Shown here: positions 12,625 through 25,374 of the stretch, piece by piece | Numbering within the stretch: the first letter of the stretch is position 1 | Layout: the number at the start of each line of letters is the position of its first letter | Source of the DNA: Centroberyx gerrardi | Taxonomy: Eukaryota; Chordata; Actinopteri; Beryciformes; Berycidae | Assembly: GCF_048128805.1 (NCBI RefSeq) | Contig: NC_135998.1 | Location: 22,805,063-22,869,062, forward strand | Length of the DNA stretch: 64,000 nucleotides | Direction: 5' to 3' | The notes under the pieces: model-generated | Seen by the model: the letters and a program-made list of their open reading frames with translations, nothing else | What the model was told of the DNA's origin: nothing | Database searches by the model: none | Position numbers and translations under genes: made by a program

Positions 12625-15600
12625 GTATCTCTCGCACACACACAGACACACACACACACACTCATCTTCATCTTGTCCAAATGAGATAATATATTTCCAC
12701 CTCTCTGTGACAGGTGTACACTTTCCTGGATAAGATGTCCTTCTACACACAAGTTTACAAACATAAGCCCAATGACATAATCTCCAAGGATGACGAGACA
12801 CTGTGGAGGAGACAGACGCGAAAGCTCCTCTACCCTCTTGGTTGGTTTGGTTGTTTTGTTACTGTGAAATTTGAGTGTCGACACCATTCACTAATATCAT
12901 TTTATTTAGTGTGCCGAAGCATATCGGATATATCCTTTTTTATCAGATGAAAGTGTATATTTTTCTCATATTTCTACTGTCCTGTGACATGCCTATGTTA
13001 TAACGGTCGGTCTCCACCCTCAGGCGTCGGGCAGACGAACCTGTGGATGCCCCAGGGCGTGCTTGGCCAGGTGGTGATAGGGGGTGAGCAGGGCTACGTG
13101 GTGCGCTGGGACTACTCCTACAGCTCCTGGACGCTCTTCACCTGTGAGGTTGAGATGCTGCTCCATGTCGTTTCGACCGCAGGTACACACCTGGACGTTC
13201 ATGCACCTGCACAAGCAGATCACACACTCGCTTAAACTCTTGCTCACATACAGGATGAAGCTCTATTATGCAAAGTCTGCAGTATCTAATGGTCTCTTTT
13301 TTTTTTTTAAGTTATAATTAACTTGTATGTCTTTCTCTTCCTCTCTCTGTGCTAGATGTCATAGCTCACTGTGTGCGTGTAAAGCCGATCCTGGACCTGG
13401 TCCATAAGATCATAAGCACAGACTGGACTGTGTCGGATTGTCTGCTGCCTCTCACTTCACGCATCTACATGTTGCTGCAGAGGTAAACTGCTCTCTACAA
13501 AGGCACTCCACTGCACAGCGCTCAAGGTTATCGTATAGATCTATATCAAAAACTATATTTGAGACTGTGTTGTTTTCTCCCAAGAGGAAATCGGGGAGGG
13601 ACTATTGGATTAGCCCCGGTTTGTCCGTCCCTCTGTCCATCTGTCACGCACAATATACGCCACTGATCGGATTTTGACAAAACTTCTGTGAATGATGCGT
13701 GTCTTCACTCTGTTCCGGCATTTTCAAAATGACACTGATTGGCCTTAGAACAACATTTAATTGTCTGTATGTCACGTATAGTATCAATATCTTATCAGTA
13801 TTTTACAATATCTTGGACGCCAAAGAAAAGCACCTCCACTTCCCCTTTTCCTGCCGCAAACAATCAAGAAACATGAGGGAACATATTTTCTACTTATTGC
13901 CCCGCTACAACTCTGCATCATTCGTGGGGGACGACATGTTTACTGTTCACTTGTTTTGATTTGAGAATGGATTTGTCTTGATTGGTGATTGATTGATTGA
14001 TTGATTGGTGGTCTGTTTACTGTGTGTCAGGTTAACATCAGTCATCAACCCTCCAGTGGATGTGATCGCCTCCTGTGTGAACTGCCTTATTGTGCTGGCT
14101 GCCAGGATGCCTGGGAAGGTGCGTACCTCTGATTTGAACAGGGAGTAACACTTGGGATTTAAAGTCACCATTTCATGCTGTTCTCTATCAGTCATCATAC
14201 TCACACCTTGCCTTTCGTCTTTTCTTGTCTTTCCAGGTATGGTCTAGTCTGCACCACACAGGCTTCCTTCCCTTTGCCTCCAGCCCTTTGACCAACATGG
14301 CGCAGTCTGTAAGGTACTATGTTCGAATTGTTTGGTATCAAATATTTAAGGACTTTGAGACATCATAGAGTTTTATTTTGGAAAACATTGTATTAAACAA
14401 AAATGGGATTCTTCTCAGTGCTGAGGGTATGAAGGCAGGCAACTATGGCAACCTGCTGGTCCAGATTGAGCAGCCTAGAGGGGAGTACGCTGTGACCATC
14501 GCCTTCCTCCGGCTCATCACAACCCTGGTCAAGGTAATACACAATAGGTCCATTTCTGAATAGGATTCACATATTTGATTAACCATTTTCTAGCCAGTGT
14601 GATTCTGTAGTGACAACTCAACATTGCACACTTTCATATAAACAAAGTGTGTCTGAATTTTTAATCTTTAAATATGTAATAGGCTATCATATAGATCACT
14701 AATCCTGATTATGCCTCTCTTCTTCCTCCTCCTCTTCCTCCCTGTCGGTTAATGCCAGGGCCAGCTTGGCAGCACTCAGAATAAAGGCCTGATCCCCTGT
14801 GTACTGCTGGTGTTAAAGGAGATGCTGCCCACGTACCACAAGTGGCGCTACAACACCTATGGAGTCAGGGAAAGGATAGGTAAGTGGACACATCTGACAG
14901 TAGTGGCAAAAGTTACAATGGCTGCTTTCTTTCTCTGGGACCAAAGAGTAAAGAGTGAATGAACATTTCCCACTCTTTGTTGCTGCAGGCTGTCTTATTT
15001 TGGAGCTGGTCCATGCCATTCTCAATCTCAGCCCAGAGGGAGAGGATCAGGGCAGGTGAGGTTAAGCCCTTTGTTATTCAAATATCTTGACTCCACATTG
15101 TGTTTCCTGCAGTTGTTGTTTGGTGCACACTGGTTGCTAGGCATATAATCGTGTAAATAACCATCCCTGCACTAATCAATCAAATTGTTTAAAAAAACAA
15201 CAACAGCAAAACAGTTGAAGATCCAGAACAGATAACCTTTCTCTAACTTTCAAAGCTAGCTGAAACTTTGCAGCCTAGAACAAGAACTGGATCCCCCTAA
15301 ACCTTCCCAGACCTGGTGATAATACTTAGCACAGACAGTCATGACAGCTGTGTCAGTCTTTATTTCTAGTCTAGTCTTTATGCTTTCAGGTGTTCATGTA
15401 ATACTCATGTCACATTCCAGTAGAACAGTGTGTCATTTTATTAAGTCCTCTTGGCTATTGCCATTTCTGATTTAAAAAAACAACAAAACAAACGCACCTC
15501 ATGTTATCCATGAAAGTTTGTGTTTGTGTGATGTTGTTTCAGAGATTCTTATAGGGCTGCACAATTAATTGTATATAACCATATATCATACTCATAGTTT

Positions 15601-18600
15601 CCATAATTAATAATCACACAATTAAGGAAATTAAGAATCTTTAAATTGATTTAATTGAGAGGTTGCATCAAATCAAGTGCTCCCACTTACGTTCCATAGC
15701 TATTTAATTCGATGAACACTGACTCCAGTAATTGAGAGCACAACTCATTCAAATCCACGGTTTCTATGAATCAGAACGTGAAATTGAGCTAATAGCCAAG
15801 TGCTTGCTTACACCCCGGGTTTGTCCCTTTTTTTTGTTTAAACACTTTCTCCAGTATACCTTATTGTATGCTTCTGTTACTTATGATGTTTTCTCAAAAA
15901 TGTTTTTAGTTACCCATGAGAGTACTTGAAGGAAACATAAAACTTAAAGGACATACATCACCTAGAAAACTTGGAGAAACACTTGATTTACTACTGGAGA
16001 AGCTGAAGCTGATAATAAGTGGAGTTATTATTCTGTTTCTCTCCCCTGCTGCAGCACTCCCACCCTGCAGTCCCTGTGTATCTACAGCTTGGCTAACACT
16101 GAGGCCGGCCAGGCAGTGGTCAACATCATGGGAGTAGGAGTGGACACCATAGATATGGTGCTGGCTGCACAGCCCAGCAGGTGAGACTTTAAATTTAAAA
16201 CAATCTTAGGTGGTGCTGGGGCATCATCCCATTTTCATGCATCGTTTTTCCGTTCTATATCCTGCATTTCTCTTAGATGTTTTTTCCTGTCACCAGTCAA
16301 ATGAAAACTTCACACCTTTTGGACATAAAGTAGTTGTGATTTCATGTTTGGTGATCCCATATAATTTTTTTTGTGTCCTTCTCTCCCTTTTTGTAGTGGC
16401 GGCTCCGAGGGCCCGGGTCAGATTCTGATCCAGACAGTGAAACTGGCCTTCTCTGTCACAAATAATGTAATCCGTCTAAAGCCACCCTCCGACGTCGTGT
16501 CCCCCCTGGAGCAGGCCCTGACGCAGCACGGTGGCCATGGCAGCAATCTGATAGCCGTCCTGGCCAAGTATATTTACCACAAACATGACCCGGCGCTGCC
16601 ACGCCTGGCCATCCAGCTGCTCAAGAGGCTCGCCACGGTAAGACACCTAAACTTTAAATTACATTTTAATTGTTTTAGCTTTGGTTGTTTTGTCTAGGCT
16701 TACAGTATATCAATGCAGTTGTACTGGACATGTTTTGAACAACAATATATAATGAAATCAAATCAAACTTACATTTTGTCTCTAGGTGGCTCCCATGTCA
16801 GTCTACGCCTGCCTAGGCAGTGACGCAGCGGCCATTCGAGATGCATTCCTGACTCGGCTGCAGAGCAGGACAGAAGACATGAGGATTAAGGTCATGATCC
16901 TTGAGTTCCTCACCGTTGCTGTGGAAACCCAGCCCGGCCTCATTGAGCTCTTCCTCAACCTGGAGGTCAAAGATGGCAGCGAGGGGTCAAAGGTGCGAAC
17001 AGCGAGAATATCTGATAAATGAATAGAAGTGTAATTGTGTTTACTTTTATGTCTGAAGGGAAAGCTGATTGTCTGCTTGACCCGTAGGAGTTCCTGCTGG
17101 GCGAGTGGAGCTGTCTGCAGGTGGTGCTGGACCTGATTGACTCTAAACAGCAGGGGAAATACTGGTGTCCTCCCCTGCTGCACCGAGCCGCGCTGGCCTT
17201 CCTCCTCGCCCTCTGGCAGGACCGCAGGGACAGTGCCATCTCTGTCTTACGCACAAAGTAAGTGTATTTTCTCTGACGATCTTTGCCTTGATATGAAAAA
17301 AAAAAAAAACATGTAATGAGATGTTTATGATGATGATTATGATGCATATGTTATTGCATTTTCCCCACAGAGAGAGGTTTTGGGAAAATTTGACAACCCC
17401 TCTCTTCGGAACCCTCACTTCCCCTTCAGACACCACAGAGGTACGCTACTGACTTTGACCCCGCTATACTGATGACATGAGTAATTGGTCATGGTTGTTA
17501 ACTTACAGATTTAAATTTTTGCCCCCAGCCTTGTGTTCTGGAGACTTGTGCTTTTGTCATGAAAATCATTGGCCTGGAGATCTACTATGCTGTCAGGTAA
17601 GTTCATGAATTTATCTGCGTGTGGCTCATTAGGATTGCTGACTATGGATATTTCAGTGTCTTGATGTTGATACATAAGGCAGAGTTTTTGGGATGTAGTT
17701 GGGCAAGACGCACAACAAAACAATACAAAAGCAACCTGTTGAATACTGTTGGCCATTATGTACTGGCCAGTGTATTTCTGCTTTAATAGACGATGGTTCA
17801 AATCGCTTGTAATTGATGGTAAGTTGCAACCTCTGTGGTGTTGCAGTGGCTCCTTGGAGCAGTCTCTGAAGGATGCGCTGCAGAAGTTCTCCAGTGGGCG
17901 GCGCTATGAATACTGGTCCCAGTACGTCAAGTCCCTGGTGTGCCATGTGGCGGAGACAGAGGAGGAGGGCATCTGCTCCTTCTCCGAGACCCAGATGCTG
18001 ATCTCTGCCTGGCGGATGCTGCTCATCCTTTCCACTAATCATGTATGTCATAGTAAACTCAATCATGATTCTAGTGTTGTAGGTGTTGATATAAGAATGC
18101 AGATCTGGTCTGCTGATGGTCCGCATAGAGCTGTGCTCCTGTGCTGACTGGTGTGTTTTGTGTCTCCAGTCTGATGTGATGCAGCTAACAGAGGACTCAG
18201 CCAAGCTGAAGCTCTTCATGGACGTCCTGGATGGGACCAAAGCGGCTGTGAGTCATCAGTTATCCATATTAAAACCTCTTCTTCCTTTCCTCTTTTTAAT
18301 TCCTTTAAATTTGTCAGCAGGTACATTTTCTCTTTTCTTTCTCTTCTACTTTCTAATTCCTTCACTCTCTCTTTCAGTTGATGGTGCCCATGTCTGTGCC
18401 TTGTCTACGTCTTGGATCCATGATGGCCACCTTGCTACTCATCCTCCTCAAACAGTGGAGAAGGTGGGTGTATGTGTGTTTGTATGCACTTGTGTATTTG
18501 ATGGAGAAGCAGTTAAGGGTTTCCTGAATGTTGCAGTCAACAGTAAAGACCGTTGCCCTATTTCCCATCAACTCTCGTTTTGCTCTCCTCCTGGTTACTC

Positions 18601-21600
18601 TCTCCAGTGTGGTAGCTACAGCTCCTGACATCCTGTCCCCCCTGTCCCTGATCCTGGAGAGTGTCCTGCAAGCTGACCAGCAGCTGATGGAGAGGACCAA
18701 GGCCAAGATCTTCTCTGCACTCATATCTGTGCTGCAGATACAGGGGCTCAATGGTGAGTGGCTTGTGTGTCTTGCATGTGTCTGTCAGAATCAGATGTTA
18801 CAGAGGTAGACACCTCCATATTTGCATGTGTGACATATAGGGCTGAAACGATTAGTCAACCTAATCGACGACATTGATTATGAAAATACGTTGACGTGGA
18901 TTTTTTATCATCGACGCGTCGCATATCTGTACGTTTTCAGGCTGTATCAAGGCTTCATACAGTCAATGATGCAATGCGCAAAGGCAGCGCTAGGTGGCAG
19001 CAGTGCTTAAAATGTCCAGCTGGAAAATACCACCGGACCTCAAAGAAATTTACCGCGAGACCGCGAGTTTCAAAAGTCCGGGAATTTTTCAGCTCTAAAG
19101 CCAACGATACAGCAGAGTAAAACCCCTGTAGAGTAGAGAACAGCACCACGCCGACATTTAAAACCAAAGTATCCCGGAGCCACTTCTGAAACTGATAGTA
19201 GTTGGTGAGTAACGTTGTTTATGCTACCTGGCTGATGAGTAACGTGACTACAGACCTGATGTGCTGAAACCCTGGCTGGTTATGGTTAGGTAACTACTGA
19301 CCTGAGAGGATAAATATAACTGACAGCTCTCATCTCCAAACAAAACTTTTTCATAAAACTTAAAAGCCATAAATCCACAGTCTGCTATTTTCTTTGCTAC
19401 TAAATTAATGTTTATGTGAAGAGTATTTTATAATTTTGAATTAAACAAAGGCACTCAAATAACAGTTACACAATGTTAAAGAACAAGCCCACAGTTAAAG
19501 TAGTAAATTCATCTGGTCTCTCACCTCTACTTGTACACAGAGAATCCATGGCATTTTTACAGGCATGAAATTACTGAATAAAATTCATCAATAGGCTACA
19601 TTTTTGTATTAACACCTAAAACAATATTATTCTATCATAACATACAGAGGTGTATAGATGATTTTCTCCTTTAAGTCTTGACAGAAAGCATCCTCAATAA
19701 AGCTTTCAATGTTGAGCCGCTTGATCCAGTTTTATTTTGTTATGACTAATGTAACTAAGAAAATAATCGTTAGATTAATTGAAAAAATAGTCGACAGATT
19801 AATCAATTAATTGAAAAAATAGTCAACAGATTAATCGATTACCAAATAATTGTTAGTTGCAGCCCTAGTGACATACATACATGTACAGTATGTATGCTTG
19901 TATAAATGGGAAATTCTTTGTTCACTAGGTGGGGAGATTTCCCAGCTGCCCCAGTTACTGCTGTCTGTGTGTGAGACGGTGAAAGATGAGGCTCTGGCCC
20001 TGATTGACAGTACTCGCCACATGAGCCAGATGGGAGACGTGGTGGAAGACGAGGACAGCATGGAGACAGACACTCCCCGCAGCCTTCAAAAGGACCAGAG
20101 AGATGGGGTGAGCCGGGCAGGGAAGGATGGACATGCATACAGTAGCTGGAGGCCGTACCAGTTCACAGTGTGAATGCAGCGTAAGCTTTATTTTTTCTTT
20201 TCTTTTTGTCAGGTCTGTGTACTGGCTCTACACCTGGCCAAGGAGCTGTGTCGTGCTGATGAGGATGGAGAGCACTGGGTTTTAGTGATGAGGAAGGTCC
20301 CGGTCCTCCCCTCCGTTCTCAGCGCTGTAGAGCTCAGTCTGCGCTCCAAACACAACCTCTACTTCACCGAAGCTGCGCTACACCTGCTGCTCACACTGGC
20401 CCGCACTCCTCAGGTAAACACACAAACACACACCTCTACCACAAACTGTACTATATCAAATGCATTTACATCAATCCTTCTCGTCAATGTGAGACGTCAA
20501 ATGTTGACCATGTCTCCATTTGTCCTCCAGGGGGCAGCAGCTGTTGCTGGAGCAGGAGTCATCCAGACGATCTGTCTCCCTCTTCTCAGTGTCTATGAGG
20601 TCTCTTCAAATGGAGCATCACAGGTAAGTTATGGTGATCCCTACTCAGCAACAGTTATGTGCCTTGCATGTAATTTACCCCGTAATATGGCATTACATAA
20701 TGACATAGACACAGCACATTATGTGTTGATATGACATAGTAACATGGCAGAGAGAAGTGGATAACATGCAGACCACTGCGTTCTCTATGTGATGCTGGGA
20801 ATCACATCCCCAAAGAAATCGAGTTCATAGAAAAAAGGATATGGACACATGGCATATCTGTGTCCTTGTGCAGGGTTTCTCCCGCAAGTCCCAGGACTCC
20901 CCCTGCTGGCCAGGGGTGTACCGCCTCTGCATGTCCCTGATGGAGAGTCTGCTCAAGACACTACGCTACAACTTCATCAACGAAGCCCTAGACTTTGTTG
21001 GAGTACATCAGGAACGCATACTACAGGTAGGACTGCAATGGGATGGAATTTTCCTTATTGAAAGTGACGTACCAGGGGTAAGGTGAATGTCTGCCAAAAG
21101 AAACTTTTGCCAAAAAACAAATGTTTCCATTGAACTGCACCCAAAGACTCTTGCTATGTTTTAAGCCTAAGGCTATAACAATCTCTTATACTTTAACTTA
21201 ATCTGACATCGGAACTTTCTGTTTCTGTTTTTTTTAGTTATTAGAATTAAATTATCAGTGGAAATGAACCTGCTGTGAATTGTGCTAGTGCTGGGTGTCT
21301 CGCCTCAAGCATTATTATGCAGGCAAAGCGCTATTCAAGTGCCTACAAGAGCGCAAAATACCCGAACCAGCACTCCAGTCTATTTTAGTCTGTGCCGGTA
21401 ATGCAGTTACTGTTGCAGCCAAAGCCACAGATAGGCAAGTTGATGTCGTGGTTTGTGTGTGTGCGCACTGTGTCAGAGATGAAAAGCAATTGCGTGCGTC
21501 TGTCTGAATCATTTTTCTCACAGAGGATCTGAATATTGTGGTTGGTCTCTCCTTGTGCTCTCAACACTCCTGTTTATGTTCACCGCCTCTCTCCTGCTCA

Positions 21601-23765
21601 GTGTTTGAATGCAGTGCGAACCGTGCAGAGCCTGGCCTGTCTGGACGAGGCGGACCACACAGTCGGCTTCCTGCTGCAGCTGTCTAGCTTCTGTAAGGAG
21701 TGGCAGTTTCACCTGCCCAAGCTGCTCCGAGACGTACAGGTGAGTCCGGAGGAAAGCTGCGTCAGCCAGATAACGCAACTCCATTGGTGCAGTCACAATA
21801 CAGCGTGAATGCAGTCTTTGATACATACGTTCATAATTTCATGAGAGCTTTTTCTCCGCCTCTCTCCTCCACGCAGGTTAACCTGTGCTATCTGTGTCAG
21901 ACGTGTACATACCTCCTCCATAGCAAGAAGATGCTCCATCACTACCTCCAGGTCAGAAACCAGGAAATGTCTAACTTCATATGCTTTGACATTATCAGGC
22001 ACTGTAATCAAGTAGTCCCCTCGTCATTTATAATATATTTATGTTGTATTTTACATTTTAGAAATTTAACTGACACTGTTATCTAGGGCAACTTACAATG
22101 AGTGTATCTTACCGTGCCATCTGTGAAGAATCAGGACTGTAGCAGTCTGTTCATTAATGTTGTACATCATTAGTATTGTGCATAAAACCCAAGTCTTTTA
22201 AAACAAGTAGTTGCCAGATCATTACTGAAAACTTGCTGACAAGATTTTCCTGGGTGCAGCAAGCCAAAGAAAATCTTGGCTGCCACGAGAATACAGTAAA
22301 GTATCTGCTGTTAGACGTGTCTCTTTATTTCTGTCGTTTTCTCAGGCTAAAAATGGTGAGGCGTTGCCCCCTGGCCCCCTCCCCCGGACCCAGCGGCCCC
22401 CCCAGACCCCGTCTAAAGAGGCGGCAGGTGGAGGGGAGCGAGAGGAGGCGGAGCAGAAGGCCCTGCTCGCTGTCCAGTGCAGTCTCCTGAAGATCCTCAG
22501 CAAAACCCTGGCCACTCTGCAGCACTTCACCCCAGACTGCTGCCAGATACTCCTGGACCAGGTCAGACCGCTTATTCTGTTCAGACGGTTATTCTGACCC
22601 CAATTTAAACTGAGACATATTGTTAGCTTCTATTTTCATTCTGTATCAGATATTTCCAGCTACATTGTAAGAAACTATACCACTTTTTGACGTTTATGCC
22701 ATGATAGTGTGTGTAGACTGTCTGAGATGCTGATCTGTGTCTCGGTCTCTGGGTCAGTGTATGGACTTGGCAGAGTACAGGACCCTGTTTGTCCTCAGCT
22801 TCACAACGCCAGCGTTTGACCCCGATGTGGCTCCTTCCTTTGGGACCCTGCTGGCCACCATCAACGTGGCCCTCAGCATGTTGAGCGAGGTAGATGTTCA
22901 GTGTTTCAAAATATACTCGTGACTCATTTTAGCTCCCAACAGTCCATGTTCCTGACTGTTAGTGTGCTGTTTCCGTGTGTAGATGGAGAAGAAGAAAGAG
23001 CCAGCCTCCTTGAGTATCGCCTCGCTAGCCTCATCAGAGGAGATCCAAGCATTGAAGTAAGTAAATTGAGGCACCCTTCCTTCCCTCCCTCTCTCTTGAG
23101 TACTGTTTGAATGGGTCTAGTATTACACACCCTCTTTGAATTGAGAATTACCCTCCAAGTTCTCTGTTTTGCTTTGGTGCATTCACATGGAATATCTATC
23201 CATCTATAGATATATACAGTATATGTATTTTTAAACCAAGGTGTCCTGACATTTAACTTGATATATCCCCAGTTTTGTACATTACAATGCACAAATTACA
23301 CATTTTAACTTGACAGATTAAAGAAATAACTTGAGTCTCTCTCTTCAGGTCTTTGCTGATGTTCACCATGGAGAACTGTTTCTACGTGCTGATCTCCCAG
23401 GCTGTGCGGTGTCTGAAGGACCCCTCCATCCTCCCCCGAGACAAGCAGAGGCTCAAACAGGAGCTCAGCTCTGAGCTGGTGAGAACTCTTTGTCTGTGTG
23501 TCTCTTTGTGTGTTTCTCTCTCTCTCATTATGTAATTTCTGATCTGTTGTTTTGATCTCTCTCTCTCTCTCTCTCTCTCCTCTAGAGCACTCTTCTGTCT
23601 AGCCTGTCCCGTCACTTCCGCAGGGGCTCTCCATCCTCTCCGGCCAGCGGTATCCTCCCCTCCCCCCAGACCAAACCACCCACACCAGGCTCGAAGGGAA
23701 GCCATGAAGGTCAGGAGCCGTTCATCCAGTTTGTCCAGGCCTTTGTCAGACTCGTGCAGAGATAG
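5984..23765 (+). CDS. nup188: nucleoporin Nup188 (complete, 43 coding exons)
   Basis: Nup188 is a large alpha-helical scaffold nucleoporin of the inner ring of the nuclear pore; it works with Nup93 and affects pore permeability and inner nuclear membrane protein passage. All 43 coding exons were placed by reading splice sites and matching the vertebrate protein. Lengths sum to 5241 nt with the phase kept throughout, giving 1746 residues (human 1749). All introns are GT-AG. The start ATG at 5984 has a strong context (ACG before, G after). An in-frame ATG at 5969 would add five residues in a weaker context. The stop TAG is at 23763-23765. The gene spans 17.8 kb, compact compared with human. Several hAT insertions lie in introns and none disrupts an exon. 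Exon coordinates are given in the four block entries. Confidence 0.97.
6726..6762. repeat. (AC)n microsatellite
   Basis: About 18 perfect AC units in nup188 intron 1. Confidence 0.95.
7371..7766. mobile_element. hAT-type miniature element, 396 bp, in nup188 intron 1
   Basis: The ends are inverted repeats: TAGGGATGGGATGATA at the left, and the right end read in reverse gives TAGGGATGGGACAATA (14 of 16 match). The element is flanked by a near-perfect 8-bp duplication, CCCATTAG at 7363-7370 and CCCACTAG at 7767-7774, the length hAT transposases make. No transposase frame is present, so it is non-autonomous. Confidence 0.85.
9934..9962. repeat. (TG)n microsatellite
   Basis: Interrupted TG run 17 bp into nup188 intron 9, followed by a G-rich stretch (GGGTGGGTGGGGGGGG) to about 9980. 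Confidence 0.9.
10683..11416. mobile_element. hAT-type non-autonomous element, 734 bp, in nup188 intron 10
   Basis: Perfect 14-bp terminal inverted repeats (CAGGGCTCCAGACT) are flanked by an exact 8-bp target duplication CCTTAGAT at 10675-10682 and 11417-11424. Near the left end is an 18-bp perfect hairpin built of ACTGGTAGC repeats (10712-10729 with 10736-10753). Inside are a long T run (about 10787-10815) and a C run of roughly 25 bases near 11144-11168. There is no transposase frame. Exact duplication and intact ends suggest a fairly young insertion. Confidence 0.9.
12714..14118 (+). CDS. nup188: nup188 exons 15-18: region with SH3-like insertion
   Basis: Exons: 12714-12840, 13024-13182, 13356-13482, 14031-14118 (167 codons, residues 468-634). 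Exons 15-16 encode YPLGVGQTNLW, then GVLGQVV, YVVRWDYSYSSWTLFTCEVE and MLLHVVSTA. I assign this beta-rich, Trp/Tyr-rich patch tentatively to the SH3-like domain inserted in the Nup188 solenoid, from knowledge of the family. Exons 17-18 encode CLLPLTSRIYMLLQR and PPVDVIASCVNCL. The intron after exon 17 contains an AT-rich stretch and a GATT tandem repeat just before exon 18. Confidence 0.92.
13987..14006. repeat. (GATT)5 microsatellite
   Basis: Five perfect GATT units about 25 bp upstream of the exon 18 acceptor of nup188. Confidence 0.9.
14237..20107 (+). CDS. nup188: nup188 exons 19-33: central solenoid
   Basis: Exons: 14237-14313, 14419-14533, 14759-14879, 14989-15055, 16055-16180, 16397-16637, 16786-16992, 17088-17257, 17371-17440, 17529-17596, 17847-18042, 18170-18247, 18378-18463, 18608-18753, 19929-20107 (residues 635-1283). 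The best conserved block of the protein is here: VKLAFSVTNNVIRLKPPS and LIAVLAKYIYHKHDPALPR (exon 24), then ATVAPMSVYACLG and IKVMILEFLTVAVETQPGL (exon 25). Exon 33 encodes an acidic loop (VVEDEDSMETD). The intron between exons 32 and 33 is expanded by a 1.03-kb hAT-type insertion. Confidence 0.95.
18838..19867. mobile_element. hAT-type element, 1030 bp, in nup188 intron 32
   Basis: The ends read TAGGGCTGAAAC and, in reverse, TAGGGCTGCAAC. They are flanked by an exact 8-bp duplication GTGACATA at 18830-18837 and 19868-19875. The left part contains an open frame of about 75 codons (18896-19120) with no clear transposase motif. The right part has two near-identical copies of an AGATTAAT...AAAAAATAGTC unit. 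Too short to encode a full transposase, so it is a deletion derivative. Confidence 0.88.
20213..23765 (+). CDS. nup188: nup188 exons 34-43: C-terminal solenoid and tail
   Basis: Exons: 20213-20413, 20531-20623, 20874-21026, 21602-21739, 21877-21951, 22346-22561, 22758-22889, 22983-23056, 23349-23478, 23586-23765 (residues 1284-1746). Conserved strings include GVYRLCMSLMESLLKTLRYN and EALDFVGVHQER (exon 36), CLNAVRTVQSLACLDEADHT (exon 37), LLKILSKTLATLQHFTPD (exon 39), FGTLLATINVALSML (exon 40) and LLMFTMENCFYVLISQA (exon 42). The start of exon 39 is a low-complexity Pro/Gly/Glu linker that is variable in the family. The protein ends FVQAFVRLVQR, close to the human C-terminus. Confidence 0.95.
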
Positions 23766-25374
23766 ACCTGGATTTCGGCAGACAGAAGACAGTTCTCCAC
23801 CGTTAACATTGGCAGTTTTTTTTGTTTTGTTTTTTTCAAGTGAATGGAATCCACTGTCTGCTCTTTGACAGATCCAACATTGTGGGTGAAATATTTTTTG
23901 TAAGGACATGCAGCTTTTGTACCTCCAGTAGCGCGAACAGACCAAACCTTTCACTGGTGTTATGCCTCATTGTTAAATACATGGTGAATGTACCCACAGC
24001 ACAGATTTGTGACCTTGAGCAAGAGTGTTTGTTCAAATTATGTAATGTTTAATAATATTACAGAGCCAGGCTCTTGTGTGCTCTCTAATTTGTGCTAAAC
24101 ATCTCATTTTGCCAAAACTGCTGTTATAATTAGATTTGACACGACCACAACCAAAGTGTTATAAGCAAACTAGAAGCTGTGCGACGGTCCAGTTTTACAA
24201 AGAAGTTGACCTTCTCTGAAAAAACGACTCTATTTATATAGAATTGCCTCTGGAAGGGAATCTGAAGAGATTTTGGTGCTACTTAACATCAGCCACTGAC
24301 TGTGGACCATCTTCCCAAGGCCTAGTTTTATAGGTCACTTTGACAACATGTAATGACCGAAAACATCTGTAAGTGCTACCTAATTAAAACCTTATGTATT
24401 ATCATTTAAAAGCATCTTCAAATATAATCTTTCCTCATCTATAGTAATGACTTAGGGTAGTAGAAAAACTTTCTCTACAAATCTACATTGGCGACCTATG
24501 CTTGCCATTTTTCTACTTCTCTTCAAGGGGGGGGGTTTCTTTTCTTTTTTGAATTTAAAACTTCTTTTTGGTGTGGAGTTTGCTATTTTCTTATTTGTGC
24601 TTCTGTATGTACACATAAAGCACCTGCCAAGATTTGTACTTAAAACATGTATATGCTAATAAAGGGACTTTTATGCTAATAAAAAGACTTTTGTGCCCCA
24701 TTTCAATATAACATTATTATACATAGAGGCTGTCAGTGTATTGTGCTTGATGAAATTTAACGAGAAATAACTTCAGACATGCGGAACACACCATAGATTT
24801 CTTTTTGTTGTTTACTGCATTTGCACATAATTCCCAGTATACACGTAGCCCTGAACCATCTTACAAATAACTAAGTTGACAGGTAAAACCTAAAGTGAAA
24901 GACAAACACAAAAGCTGGTAATAAAATACATTTTCATGTAAAATAATTCTATCATATAAAAAAGGATAAAGACAAATATTCAAATTGCAGGAATTAATAT
25001 TTACAAAAGGCTTTTTACTTTTATATGGGGGGGAGAAACTTTTACAACTTCAGTACCAAAAATGAGTCTCCATATTATAGGAAGGTCATGTGCAATTACA
25101 GTACAATTTGCCAAAGTCTTTCATATCTGAAGAGTGAGCAGGCAGACAGTTTTACAGCAGGGCAGAAAGGCAGGATAAGGCCTAACCGAACGACAGGTGC
25201 ATTAGGTAGCTACATTATAAAGGCAGTGTGGGGCATCGAACCAGCAGATTTAGTAGCTGCAGTGGAGAGAGGAGTCACTGTTGTGATCCTCAGAAGATTC
25301 AGAGTGCCTGCCAGCAGTCCGTCTGGAGACCGGGACAGGACTACTTATTTCCTCAGGCTGGGGGCCTGTAGCGT
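23766..25374. other. tail-to-tail 3' UTR / intergenic interval between nup188 and pde4dip
   Basis: The left part is the nup188 3' UTR to about 24.70 kb. The right part, next to the pde4dip stop codon at 25375, is presumably the pde4dip 3' UTR. No clear minus-strand AATAAA was found between 24.7 and 25.37 kb, so the pde4dip transcript end is unresolved and the two UTRs may nearly touch. No other gene is seen. Confidence 0.6.
24658..24683 (+). promoter_or_regulatory. nup188: nup188 polyadenylation signals
   Basis: Two AATAAA hexamers lie 20 bp apart (24658-24663 and 24678-24683), each in a duplicated context (ATGCTAATAAA). They follow an 0.9-kb 3' UTR after the stop at 23765 and precede a T/GT-rich stretch. 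Confidence 0.75.

Noticed and set aside
12251..12887. Overlapping minus-strand open frames of 109-117 codons
   Set aside because: They cross nup188 exons 13-15 and their introns on the opposite strand and include microsatellite translation; shadows.
13490..13960. Possible dispersed repeat in nup188 intron 17 (GTCCGTCCCTCTGTCCATCT stretch)
   Set aside because: It looks familiar but has no terminal repeats, tail or duplication that would define an element.
15545..15680. AGGGCTGCACAATTAATT sequence resembling a hAT left end in nup188 intron 22
   Set aside because: No matching right end or 8-bp duplication could be found, so it is at most a fragment.
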